Assembly (NCBI RefSeq): GCF_028453695.1
Contig: NC_135779.1
Location: 868,001-932,000 of the forward strand
DNA length: 64,000 bases
Direction: 5' to 3'
DNA from: Augochlora pura
Lineage: Eukaryota > Arthropoda > Insecta > Hymenoptera > Halictidae
A program made the translations under genes and the position numbers. This document shows, piece by piece, positions 27,276 to 38,155 of this stretch. Every line of letters starts with the position of its first letter. Position 1 is the first letter of the stretch. The notes under the pieces were generated by a model. The model saw nothing but the letters and a program-made list of their open reading frames with translations. It made no database searches and was not told where the DNA came from.

Positions 27276-29830
27276 AGATCGGCGTTGCATATCTTCGGCA
27301 ACGATCGATTTCCCTCGGCTTAATAAACCGATCGACGCGAGATCGTTGCTCGAAGAATCGCCTACGCGAGACGCAGCGCCGCGATAAATTGCAATAACGG
27401 GAAGGTCCAACAATGATCGATCGCCTCTCTCGATGAATCACAATGGGCACCCGGACGGGGCCCTCGCGGTGAAAGGTCCGCCACAAACCTGTCCCTCCTC
27501 CTTCAAAATATATTTAATTATTTTTATATACGCGTAAAAATATATTTACTTAATTTTATATACTCGCCTGAAAATATATTTACCTATTAATATGCACGCC
27601 CTTAAAAGTACATTTTTGCAATAGAGAACTAATAGTACGATCCTATTAGGAAAATTGTTAAGTACGTGCTAATCGTCGCAGCACGAAAGCAGCGATAGCG
27701 GAAAGAGAGGTAAAAACGAGGACTTTGAACGTTCGCAATTTTTCCAGCATGATTTATCGATTCCCCGAGCTCGCGTCCGAGTATCCATTAATTTTCGCAT
27801 TTACATTTCGCGCGTTTTATCGTTCCATTACGAACGCTCATCTACTTAGTACATCGTTATACCAGCTACATGCAAATCCCCTATTTAGTCCCGGCTCTAT
27901 TTCGATCGACTCTGTTTCCACCTCTGAGTTCCAGTCTTTGCCCCTACTTCGAGGCCGTTTCACCGGTCAAAGCAAACTTTGTCGGCTCCCCATCGCCGAA
28001 AGGCCGGCCCCGCAAAGAGATTTCCAACTTCCAGGTCGACTTTCGACTTCGTTAGGGCGAGAGTGGGCGCCGCGGCAAAGGGCGTGGGCGTCTCTCCCAC
28101 CGTCTCCTTTTCGAGTCGAAAATTAATAAAAAAATAGCGAGACGCGTTCTATCGCGAGGCTTTGCGCGTTTCCAGTTTTAAGCGAGCCGGGCATTCGCCG
28201 AATAATAACGGAGGAAGGAAAAGGGCTCCTCCGGCGTAGTAAAACTAGGCTTTTCGACGGCTAGGGGCCGGCGAGAAGGGGTTGAGAGAAGGGGCGAGCA
28301 GGAGCGGCGTGTTGGGCGGGCGAAAAATATTACGGTTTCGGTGAAAGCGGCTTTGTTTGTTGTGCCGGTGGAAAGCCGAGGGAAACTAAAATACGACTCC
28401 GAAGTCGCGGGGCGAGAGAGAGAGAGATAGAGAGTGAGAGAGGAGCGGAGATGGCGGGCCGGGAAAGCGCGAATCGAGCGGGGTGGCAATGGAATCAAAG
28501 GTGCCCGGGAAAATCGGTAGAGTGACGAGCGCGAGCATTCAGTCGTCGCGGCGCCGCGACGCGAGTCGCTTCGGAGTCATTCAGCCACGATGCCATTCAG
28601 CACGAGTGTGCGTTCGAATGATCGAATACCTTGAAAATTAAACGGGGCATGGCATCGCCGATATTATTTCATTCCCGAGAGCCTTCGAGCTACGCGGCCG
28701 CTCCTCCGGCCGCGTGTCAAACCGTTTCGATCAACTTTATCGGACCGCGGATTTTTCTGCGAAGCCGAAATCGTTTATATCTCTCTCTCTGTATACCACG
28801 CAAGATGCGGTAACTGCACAGGCATTTATCTTGGAGATCATTTACGGTGGTGGGAATAACCAACCGTTGCAAAAGTAATCAATTATTTCTTAAAAATATT
28901 AGCAAAATTTGTAATTATGTTAATTCAGTATTTTATACAATCAGCTCTCAAAATTACCACCGTAACACCTAATATTATAAAAATGTTCTCTGGAGCTCCT
29001 CCAGTAAATAAGTAAATAATTATAAACTCGAAGCAATTTTCGCGCTCTCAATAATATCTAAACAAAAGCAATACAATCGTATCCGTAAATTTCAATACTA
29101 GAAATAATGATTTCTACAGCCATGCACGTGGCTCTACGTTCTCGTTTAACGAATCGGAATAATTTATCGAGCTACTCGCGATTCGCAGTCTTCCGCCGCA
29201 GCGCAAGATTTTACACTTCGGTACGGGTTGCTAGAAATGAACTACGAATCACCTCTCCGCCGGCGTTGCGGCTCGTTCAGAGCCGGCCGAAAATTAATTT
29301 GCTTAATTACTTCGGAACAGCAATCCGAACATTAATTATTTCGTTCGGGCCGGCACTTGTACGCCAAATTGGGGACGTTCGACGAGTGCCTCGCGGGGAT
29401 TTTGTTGAAACTTTTATCAAGGCTACGAACGATGACAATTAAGCGGCCGAGAATAGAGGGTCCAATTTATTGGGAGGGCTGTATCCGCCGACGACTTGCG
29501 CAATTTGGAGAAAATTGCGATGCCAAGAGCACGGATAAGGCGGCTATGATTATTCGATTCGGGGGAGAACGATATTATTTTTGGGCAAAACGACGTCGAT
29601 GACGGGGCTCGGATTCGGAAACGAAGATAGACGTTGACTAAATGGAAGACGGTGATGACAGTGTGGCGATTATGGGATGAAGATTGATAAGCAGAATGGA
29701 GGAGCTAGTGCTAGAGATACCGCGAAGATAGAGAGCTAATATCCGCGAAGCTTGATCTTCGGATGGGGGTCGCCAACCCGGTAGCAGATTAATATTGAAA
29801 AGGATCACCTTCGATCCCAGCAAAGAGGTT

Positions 29831-30012
29831 TTAACCCTTTGCAGTCGAAGCCATTTCAACCGGAAATCCAAAGTATTTATTTGTAGACTGACAGTGTCTC
29901 CATTTTACATAACTTGGAGCATTTCATACATTATTGAATTAAATTTTCAGATTTGTGCAACAGTTGACAGCTCTCGACAATTTTTCAGTAGATTTCGACC
30001 GCAAAGGGTCAA
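29831..30012 (+). mobile_element. 182-bp TTAA-type MITE
   Basis: Begins TTAACCCTTTGCAGTCGAAGCC and ends TTTCGACCGCAAAGGGTCAA. The termini pair for about 19 bases with a few mismatches, and the right TTAA has decayed to TCAA. The left half is shared with 9745-9853 (reverse) and the right half with 13487-13620, which defines a family of at least three copies within one intron. No coding capacity. Confidence 0.85.
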
Positions 30013-30465
30013 AAATACAGAAATAAGAATCAATCGCGAAGAAATGAGAATTAATCGCGAACGCTGAAAAATGTCTGCCGTCCAAAGATTAAAAGTTCCG
30101 GCTGTTCCTTCGCCGCGACGGACGGTCGAGCTCGAGAATAGTTGTAGGCGTGGGAGGGGCCAGGGACGGCAACGAGGGATCCCCTAAACGTCTGGCCGGT
30201 ATTTTAGGGGCAGGCGTTTTACGGTCCGCGACCTTCGAGTTTGATTTTTCATTCGGCGGCGGAGAGCCGGGCCCCGGGAAGAGGAGAGAGGAGAGAGAGA
30301 GAGAGAAAAGGCTCGCGAGGAGAATGAAATAGTATAATGGCGGAATGAGGTCGACTAGTAGGTTGGAATGCAGGTAGAGGCTGGCTGCGAACCCGGCGTG
30401 GTATGCAAGTCGACTGGTCCGGCCGGCTCCGGCCTCCGTGGAACACTTAAGCGCGCCAGCCTCTT

Positions 30466-30491
30466 GCCGCCGCCGCCGCCGCCGCCGCCGC
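30466..30491. repeat. (CCG)n trinucleotide repeat
   Basis: About eight CCG units in a GC-rich patch. Polyproline and polyalanine frames over it are artefacts. Confidence 0.92.
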
Positions 30492-31008
30492 TCGGGCCGC
30501 GTCGCGTCGAACTATCTCTTTTGAAATACGATCGATGCGTCGGTGGGGAGAGAGAGAGAGAGAGATAGATTCACGGGCCTCCGAAAAGGAAGAGGCGGCC
30601 GGGACCGATCGGGATGGGCCAGCTGGGCCCCGGGGCAATCGGATATTTTCGCGAGATCCCCGAGGAACACCCAGCTATTCCGGAGCGTCCGCGCGCGCCA
30701 ACAGGATGTTTCGAGGATCATCGACGTGTGTCCCGGAGACGCTCAGCGGATCTCACGATGCTCGAGATTGCTCCGGTGATACGGCCGCGATTAAGCTTCC
30801 GGTGGGCCGACGCTCTGCCCCACGGGGAACGCCGTCTTTTTTACCTTTTCTCGGTTTCCTCCCTGGTTTCCTCCGCGGGATCGTTCATTATCTCGCCGAG
30901 ATTCGAGAGGAATTCGAAAAAGTCTTTCGCAGCGGAAATATCTTAATCTTTTCGGCACGAGTGTCGGATATATCCTTTTAATATTAAAGCTACAATCAAC
31001 ACGTCTTG

Positions 31009-31260
31009 TTAACCCTTTGCACTATAATAACGAGCCAGACTCGTGATATTAATTTCGTGCATGATCTACTAAATATGAGTATTATTAATTTATTTCGAAT
31101 CGAAACCAAATGAAATTCTTCTGCGATCAAAGTACAGAAACGAAAGCATATAAAAGACAATACAGTAAATAGGAATTATTTAGTCCTATTAAAGAAAGTA
31201 TTGTAAAGGAATAAATGGTAATTGACACAGCATGATAGGAATCATAGTGCAAGGGGTTAA
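31009..31260 (+). mobile_element. 252-bp TTAA-type MITE (second family)
   Basis: The left end TTAACCCTTTGCACTAT and the right end ATAGTGCAAGGGGTTAA are inverted repeats of 17 bp with one mismatch, flanked by TTAA. The interior after the left end (AACGAGCCAGACTCGTGATA...GATCTACTAAATA) recurs at 49561-49660 and, more weakly, at 42027-42090. AT-rich interior, no frame. Confidence 0.87.
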
Positions 31261-32001
31261 AAATCATTGTCTTAATTGACCGTAGTCTCCGCGAAATATC
31301 TCGATTATTGTATGGAAGGAGCGAACGACGAGAACTCGGAAGATTATGATCCGAGGAGAAGTCTGAGACCCGGGGAACAATGGCGGAAGGTTCTCGACGG
31401 ACGGGAAAAAAAATCGGGAGGTAGAGATTTCTCGAAGGGAGGATCGAAGGGGTTCGTTAACGGAGGAGGCGAGCGCAATTAATCGGTCGGTAATTCGGCG
31501 AATAATCGGGCGCGGGAATGTCTGTTCCGTCGTTTCGTCAACAAAAGCGAGCCCCGGAAGCGAACGGTCCGCCATTGTGTCGGCCTTGGGGGGGGTCCCT
31601 CGGAAGTTTCGAGCCCCGTCAAGCGCCGTAAATTACCCTCCCGGTTTATTAAGGCCAGCTACTTTCGTCACGGTACCACGACGACGTCGTTCGGATTCTT
31701 CCTCGGTCAGCTCTGCCTCCCGTCTTTTACCCTTTCCCCCCTTCTATCTTCTCGTTTTTTTTTCTCTCGCGTCATTTCGACGGATTAAATCCTGCGACGA
31801 GAGGAATCCATTAAGTCGTCGTCGTCGTCGAGGTTTCGCGACGCGCAGCGCCGTTTCGATCGATCGATCGCGTGACGAGCCGACGATTCTCGATTCGCGC
31901 TATCGCGATCCGATTAAGCGCCGCGGAAAAATGGATTTGACACGTGCGGCGGCGGCGGCTTTTTTTCGCGGCCGTCCTTCGCACGCGAAGGTTGAAACCT
32001 G

Positions 32002-32211
32002 TTGTGTCCCAGTTCGTGCCGCGAGGACTATTTTCGGACTCTCGATATTTCTTTTCTTGACGAAGAATCGACAGATCATATTTTATATGACTGTAAAGAA
32101 TACGAAGATTTTCGATATGCTGAATTAACGAGAAATGACACCAAAAAATATCCACGAAAAGACAGTTTGATAAATTTACTGAATATTCAAAAAAGGTCGT
32201 GGAAATTATAA
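32002..32211 (+). pseudogene. Decayed retrotransposon-like (LINE ORF2 3' end) fragment
   Basis: A short frame with AT-rich codon use unlike the surrounding GC-rich DNA. It contains a C-x-x-x-C ... S-T-D-H-I-L-Y-D-C arrangement followed by E-Y-E-D-F-R and an I-x-R-S-W-K-like end. Cys-Cys-His-Cys spacing followed by a short helical segment is typical of the C-terminal region of non-LTR retrotransposon polyproteins. The frame is interrupted upstream and stops at 32209-32211. A purine/A-rich tail follows (about 32300-32450) and could be the remnant 3' end. The family is inferred from motif resemblance only. It could be a chance frame. Confidence 0.45.
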
Positions 32212-32679
32212 ATTCTTACCCAAGAAGATGGGAGAGAGTAGAAGGTCCGCGTCCACGTGGCTAGGGAACAGCAACGTTGAGTTGTAAAACTTGGCGGCCA
32301 AGAGATCCTGAAAAAGAAAAAAGAAAATGAATTAAAAAGAAAAATTAGAGAATAATATAATGAGAATTAAACCCAGAAATTAATTAAAGAATTAGTGAGA
32401 CTCGAACAAAACTCAGTAAGTAGTGAGACTCAAAACAAAAAATGTCTATTTTCGATATTTGCACAGCTGTATCCGCGATCGAGTAAATCGAGTGCGATGT
32501 GCAGCTAATAACGCTAAGCGAACGCGCGTACTTTTATTCGCCGAGCGAACAGCGGCTCGCTTTTATTACGTAATATGCGTCGGGTTTTATCGGGACGGAG
32601 AGAGATCAGCCGACGACCAACGTCGCTGTCCGTCCTACGGGGAAAGGTTTCCCTAACCCGGTTAATAACAATCTATAAA

Positions 32680-32688
32680 TTCCTTAAC
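32680..32688 (+). promoter_or_regulatory. U12-type branch-point sequence
   Basis: TTCCTTAAC is a perfect match to the U12 branch-point consensus TTCCTTRAY. The adenosines at 32686-32687 lie about 16-17 bases from the end of the intron (32703), within the narrow window typical of U12 introns. The acceptor region lacks the long pyrimidine tract expected for U2 introns (GGGCCACTCGAACAG). Confidence 0.92.
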
Positions 32689-32703
32689 GGGCCACTCGAA
32701 CAG

Positions 32704-32810
32704 ATACGTGATCACCGAGCTGCTGCAGAGCGATCTCCACAAGATCATCGTCAGTCCGCAGCACCTCAGCCCCGACCACATCAAGGTCTTCCTCTACCAG
32801 ATACTACGAG
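32704..32810 (+). CDS. nmo: nemo exon: hinge and helices D/E of kinase
   Basis: Starts with A, completing the ATA isoleucine codon of the previous exon, then encodes YVITELLQSDLHKIIVSPQH and continues LSPDHIKVFLYQILR before splitting a glycine codon (G|GC). The donor GTGAGT is at 32811. Y-V-I-T-E-L-L is the hinge segment, and Q-S-D-L-H-K the start of helix D. The exon is isolated between introns of 25.2 and 18.9 kb, so splice definition of this 107-bp exon matters for the whole gene. It covers visible residues 62-98. Confidence 0.97.
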
Positions 32811-35800
32811 GTGAGTGAAACAAATTCTTTGCTAGCTCGTTAATCCTGGAACTAGGTCCGCTCTGACAAATTCATCTCGCGTTTGTCTCTCTCGCCGGCG
32901 GACTTGGTACACCAAGTTTCTTACCTTGTCGTCCTCGGTTAAATGTCCAAGCGAAATGGTGCCAGAACGGAATGCTTTCGCGCTTTATTAACTGTATTCT
33001 CGTCCAGAGGTCTAACGACGGTTCGTTTTGTAGAGCTCGCGCAGCGTTCTTCTTCGGTGGTATGTTTCGTACTGTTCGACCTGTTACCCGCGAGGACACG
33101 GCCACGGGTTGCAACAATAATATCGAACGCAACGCCCGAAATACGTAGTAACCTTTTCAAGTTAAACGACGCCACCGCACCGACGGCACGACCGCACAAT
33201 AACACCCCGTCCACAACTTTCGTCGCGGGGCCGCGCGTTCGTCCCCGAAATCTCTAGATTTATCAACAAAACCGCCGGCAATCCATTAACGACGCCGCCA
33301 CGCAATGCCCCTATAGAAGCCGGGCCACAATGCCATAACTTCTGCTTCGACTTCGCTCAGCGAGGATCGCGACCACCTGCCGCAACATTAAACGGCGGCT
33401 AAGTACGCTCGAATTGCACTTCGGAGAAAACGTACCCGGTGGTCTGATAATAAAATGTTTTGTAGTTTTCTAGTTAAAAAATGCCAAAGTTTATTATTTC
33501 GTAGACAGAGGAAATCTTGACCAAGATTCTAAGTTTTTAAAAGAAGCGTGTGAAGCTTGGAAAAAAAAGCGATTTTCCAGGATCGTCCTTCCATTCTGTT
33601 TCCATCGAATCGTCGCACCCATAACGGGAGTTTTAAAGCGTCCCCGTGAAAAAAGGGAGGGTAGGAATGGAAAACGCGCGCGAACCGGCGAATTAATACG
33701 TTTTCATACGGGTTATTTCAGGGCCGGCGACGCGATCCCGTTTCACAGCGGCGAAAAAGGCACGAATTTAATTGCGCGGCGAATCGATCGTTACCTAAAT
33801 CAATCGAGGAATTTCCAGCCCTTCGCTGTAATCCCCACCGAACGAGATAGACGAGAGATAACTCGGCAGTTTTGATCGTTTGAAACCTTTGTGCGGACGA
33901 CCCCCTTCCCCTCGTGTTTTGCGATCCCAACTTTCGGCTCGGCAAAACGCGCGATTCGCTAAATAGCAGACGGATCGGCCCCGAATTGCGCAACCTGTGT
34001 TCAGCTATCGAAACTAATTGCACGGTTCCGGGGAAATATTCCGGAGTGGTATTAATCAATTTGCAGCGTGTCAAATATTTTTTTTTACTTTTAACTGCCT
34101 GCGATAACTTGCAAAAATGTTGCAGCGCTTGCGTGGACTAATTTCTCTATTGTCGTTGACAGAAATAGAATATATTCGTACGGAGATTTATTTAGTGTAT
34201 TCTAGATATATATCATGCTTATTTTATATTATATAGTACAGATGTATATTTTTCTAATTCTTTTTTTTGAATTTCAATTTTGCGAAATAATTCGATTCAA
34301 TTATTTCCCGAATTTATAATATGTTTGGATTTGGACGGACAAATCGGCAACAAAATCTAGCACGGAAAAATGAAAGGAGAGAGTCTCAGCTGTCAATTTC
34401 CGGACCGACCCTTGAACCTCCTTCGCTCGGACTCCAGATTATCTTGCTCCTTTGACGAATGACGAGGCCCGCCGCTTTAATTGGTCCTCGAAGTTTTTCC
34501 ATGGGGGAGTAAGAACCAACGGGAGGCAGCGCGCGCGTTGTTCATTCATTCGATACAGTCGGAGATCCTCGGATTGCTGAAAAATTCATTCGCCCCGAGC
34601 CTTTCAGCCCCGAGCCCTTCGATCTCTCTCTCTCTCTCCCTTCGCATTTCTTCGCGCAGAGCACGCCACCGCGGAACGAACTTTCAATATTCCCCTCGCC
34701 TTCACCCCCTTGCCTCCTCTCGGCCCTGTAATATCGAGATTGTACGAACTCTGCAAATTCTTTCATCCGATACTTCGGGCAAGGAGCTCGATCGCGAATC
34801 GGCGCCGTCTTTGTGAAATTAAGAAGCCAAGTTTCCCCCCACTCGTCCGCAATACTCATTATTCGTTGATATATCTCGACCCTGTACTTTCTCCCTTTTT
34901 CTCTGATTCTATAAGCAATTGGCATTTCCTTATATTCATTAAATAAATAAATCAATTGATCGACCGAAGAAATCAAGACTTTTATCTTTGTTAATTAAAT
35001 CTTTGGAACGTGTTCTAGTTCTAGATTAAAGTAACTTTCAAATTTCTTCCTCGAACGCATAAATGCATAAAATCTTCTACTTCCGAAATTTCAGCTTCTA
35101 TCTGATTTCGTTCGAAAGTTTCCGAATAAAATTCTTCGTATTTCTGTGGAAAGGAGATCCGCCAGTCGGAAGAAGGTCGAGAAACTATGTTGCGGAGGAA
35201 CGTTACAGTGTCGTCGGAACTCGAACTGTGTCCACGGTGGCCCGTTAATAAGCCGGTAATTTTTCGGCGAGGAGGCTGCTCCCGTTCCCGGGACAGCTCT
35301 CGAGACACTCGAGAAGCCTCCGTGTCTCGGCCTTCCGACCGCGAGAGATTGATGCTCTTTTCGACGGGCAGTCCACTTCGTTAAGGCTTTCGGTCGGCCC
35401 CTCCTCGTCGGCCCTCTCCCCTCAGCCCTTCCCTCTGCCCGACTTCTCCCGGCCAGGTGCTACGTCCGGACGCGATCGCGAAACTTCGCTGACCCGGGAC
35501 ACGTGTAATTTCTGCCGTTCGTTGAATTTCAACCCCGCGGACGATCCTTCGGAAGTGGATTTTAAAAGTACCGTAACTCGATTAACTTTTCCTTGCGCCG
35601 CGGAATCACCGTTCGCATCGGCCACCAGCGTTAAACAATTACTGTTAAACTGACCGGGTTCGGCCGATTCGCTTACGAAGTTCGCCGCGTTTTAGTCGGA
35701 TTTATCCGGCCGGATTCATTTAACTCTCGGAGCGTTGCGTGCGGAGGCGGTACGCGCGAGATCGCTGCCCCGTCGCGTTTATTTTAGCGGTAGATTTACG

Positions 35801-36774
35801 TCAGAATGACGGAATCTAAAATTTCGCAAATATTCGGACTGCGGAGGTGCGTTCAGAGTGAATTCGTCTCGATGCATCTATTGCTAAGATCTATCTAAAT
35901 ATATTTATTTTTACGTAGAAAGCTTGGTATTGATTTTCGTGAAAAATCTTATCGACGAGTTCGAAAGAAAATGTCTTAACATAGGAACCTAATAAAAAAA
36001 TATTACTAAAAATTATTAATATATAGATTAAGGTGTCCACGAGAATTGTATAAGCACAAGCAGAAGCACCGCAGTCCACGAATAAATAAGTGAATAAATT
36101 TGACTCGATTGAACGTTGATTTTTCCTACGGATTATTGATGTTGCAATAGCGTTGAAGAATCAGACTGTAAAATAATTTTGAAGGATTCTCCCCTCTCGG
36201 TTAATTAAACCGCGGACCGCGCTTTTTCCGAAGCGGCGGCCGCTCGAAAGCATTACTCGAGGAGAGTCTTACTTGAAAGCGGTCGCGATTCTTTGTTGTC
36301 TGCGCGTCCCGCAGCAGCTACCCCACGTCGGCCGCGGCACCCCGCGCATCACCCGCCCGGTTTTACGCGCCCCTAAACGTTGGAAATGCAAATAGCAGCG
36401 GAATTTCGCGTCGCCGCGTCGCCTCGAAGGAACGTACTCGCGGAGTAATAATTATCGACCATAATCACCCCCGACTGCAGCACCGTCTCTCACCCCCCCG
36501 CACGGTCCCTGAAAAAGCAGCGCAGAGGGCTGGCGAAATGTTTTCGTCGGAGAATTCGTTATTTCGCGCGACGGCGCTCTGTAATTTCTCCGATTGTTGG
36601 GAATCGAACGCGCGTTCGACTCGCGAGGAGTGCGGAGTCTCTCGGGGCGAGTGCCGGTTTCGGGGACAATCAACCCTCTGGTGGCGAGAATCTGCTCCGC
36701 GTTTGTTCCTCGCGCTCGTTTGGGAGTTTCGTTAATGTTCGTTATCATTTCTGGTCATTAATTATTATACAGTC

Positions 36775-36813
36775 GAGAGAGAGAGAGAGAGAGCAAGAGA
36801 GAGCGAGAGAGGA
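36775..36813. repeat. (GA)n microsatellite
   Basis: GA dinucleotide tract with CAA and GC interruptions, in the second large intron. Confidence 0.93.
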
Positions 36814-37225
36814 CAGATCGATACAAAACTGGCAAAGGAAGCGAGAGGCGGCAGAGAAAAAAATCATTTACCAAAACAGGGAAGCAAGGCGGAAAAGGGG
36901 TGCGCTGTCAGGGGGTCCTCGGGGGTGAGGTAGCCGGGAGAGTGGGACGGGAGAAGACTCTCTCCGGGTTTTGATCTCGCTGAGACGCGACTTTGATTCT
37001 CGGTCGGGATAAAAAGGGTTGAAGGACCGACACGAGTGGTGTCGTTACTACTTCCAGCATCCCCACGGAATTTAATTTCAAAAGGCGGCGGCCGAGGGGC
37101 TCGCGCGGTTCCTCGATATATTCTGCGAGCGGGTGGTTATCGAGCGAGACATGCCGCGTGTTCGCGAGTCCGCGTTTAATTACTCCCCGATCGAGGAAAT
37201 AAGCAAGGCGACGTTTTCCTAAGCG

Positions 37226-37374
37226 TTAAATAAAAACTGTGCTTAATAAAACAGTATTGTTTTAAACAAAAAATCTTGCTTCCAGCTTTAATATGAAGAA
37301 ATATAAAATTTGGTTATTTATACCGGTCGACGCACGGACGCCGCATATATCCGCACTCGTACCGAAAGGGTTAA
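37226..37374 (+). mobile_element. Decayed TTAA-type element (third family)
   Basis: The right end CTCGTACCGAAAGGGTTAA resembles the termini of the other TTAA elements. The left portion ACTGTGCTTAATAAAACAGTATTGTTTTAAACAAA closely matches the sequence just inside the clear left terminus at 48601. The left terminus itself is mutated (TTAAATAAAAACTGTGC), so its exact start is inferred from that alignment. Confidence 0.6.
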
Positions 37375-37929
37375 TCTCCGGCATCGTTAAGGTAGCAGTC
37401 TATTGTTTCCTCCGCGCCGCCACGTCGGGGCTAGGAATTAACATAGAAAAATTCCAATGGAGCAGTTTTCCCTTGGAGCCGTCGGGAACGGGTTCGGACG
37501 GATAGTGGAAGAAGAAAGGCTTAGGGCAACGGCGACAGAGCAACCGGTGTCTCCTTGTCGCCGGAAAGCGTGGAAAGCCTGGCCGCGTTAATACATCATC
37601 CGGATTCTGTCTATAGTTTCGCGAACTCTTTTCGGCCGGCAGTTTTCGAGGGTAATTTGTCACGGCGGGTTCTCCCCGTTGTTCCCGCGTGTCGTTGGCC
37701 GCCGCGACGAGCGGGGCCGACGACGGATAGGACGCGGTGCGGTGCGGCAATCGCGGCACAAAAGGGAGCACGCGCTAACCACTCTCCGCCCGACCACCCC
37801 GGAAGAAGGTCTGCGGCCCGACAACCGCGCGGAATCATTATGCACACTCCGATGAAGATGCTCCTCTGAATAATAATTTCTTTTTTCCTTCCCCCTGGTT
37901 CGTTCCCTCTGTCCCCCTCTGCCTGCCCC

Positions 37930-37967
<38 letters not shown>

Positions 37968-37980
37968 GTTCTCTCTCTCT
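37930..37980. repeat. (CT)n microsatellite
   Basis: About 50 bases of CT dinucleotide with GC and GT interruptions. Confidence 0.95.
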
Positions 37981-38126
37981 ACCCCCTTTCTCTGTCGTTT
38001 GCTTTTATTTCTATCTGTCTCCTCTTTTTCGTTTCGTTGTCAGGCATGTCGTCATTAAAGCTCCTTTTTCTCCACCCCCATGCCGACGTTCCTTCATAGG
38101 GGAATGAAAGGAGCACACATAGAGGC

Positions 38127-38155
38127 ACAGAGAGCGAGAGAGAGAGAGAGAGAGA
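38127..38155. repeat. (GA)n microsatellite
   Basis: GA dinucleotide tract about 150 bp from a (CT)n tract at 37930-37980. The two are complementary and could pair as a long stem if transcribed. Confidence 0.95.

Larger units (their letters stand above)
7497..32703 (+). other. 25.2-kb U12-type intron of nemo
   Basis: This long intron is bounded by GTATCC...AG and splits an isoleucine codon (phase 2). It is a mosaic of GC/CpG-rich sequence, AT-rich patches, simple repeats and several small TTAA-flanked elements, listed separately, plus a degraded retrotransposon-like frame near its 3' end. No second gene could be supported on either strand. Frames such as 19764-20384 (minus), 20494-21054 (minus), 23333-23992 (plus) and 31577-32128 (plus) have no family signature, and their composition follows local GC bias. 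Regulatory elements or non-coding RNAs may lie here but cannot be named from sequence alone. Confidence 0.9.

Noticed and set aside
34325..34350. Segment resembling the start of miR-184 (TTGGACGGACAAATC)
   Set aside because: Differs in the body of the mature sequence and no complementary arm was seen nearby.
35422..35625. 67-codon minus-strand frame beginning M-A-D-A-N-G-D
   Set aside because: Looks protein-like at its start but has no known relatives I can name, no partner exon and no supporting promoter or splice context.
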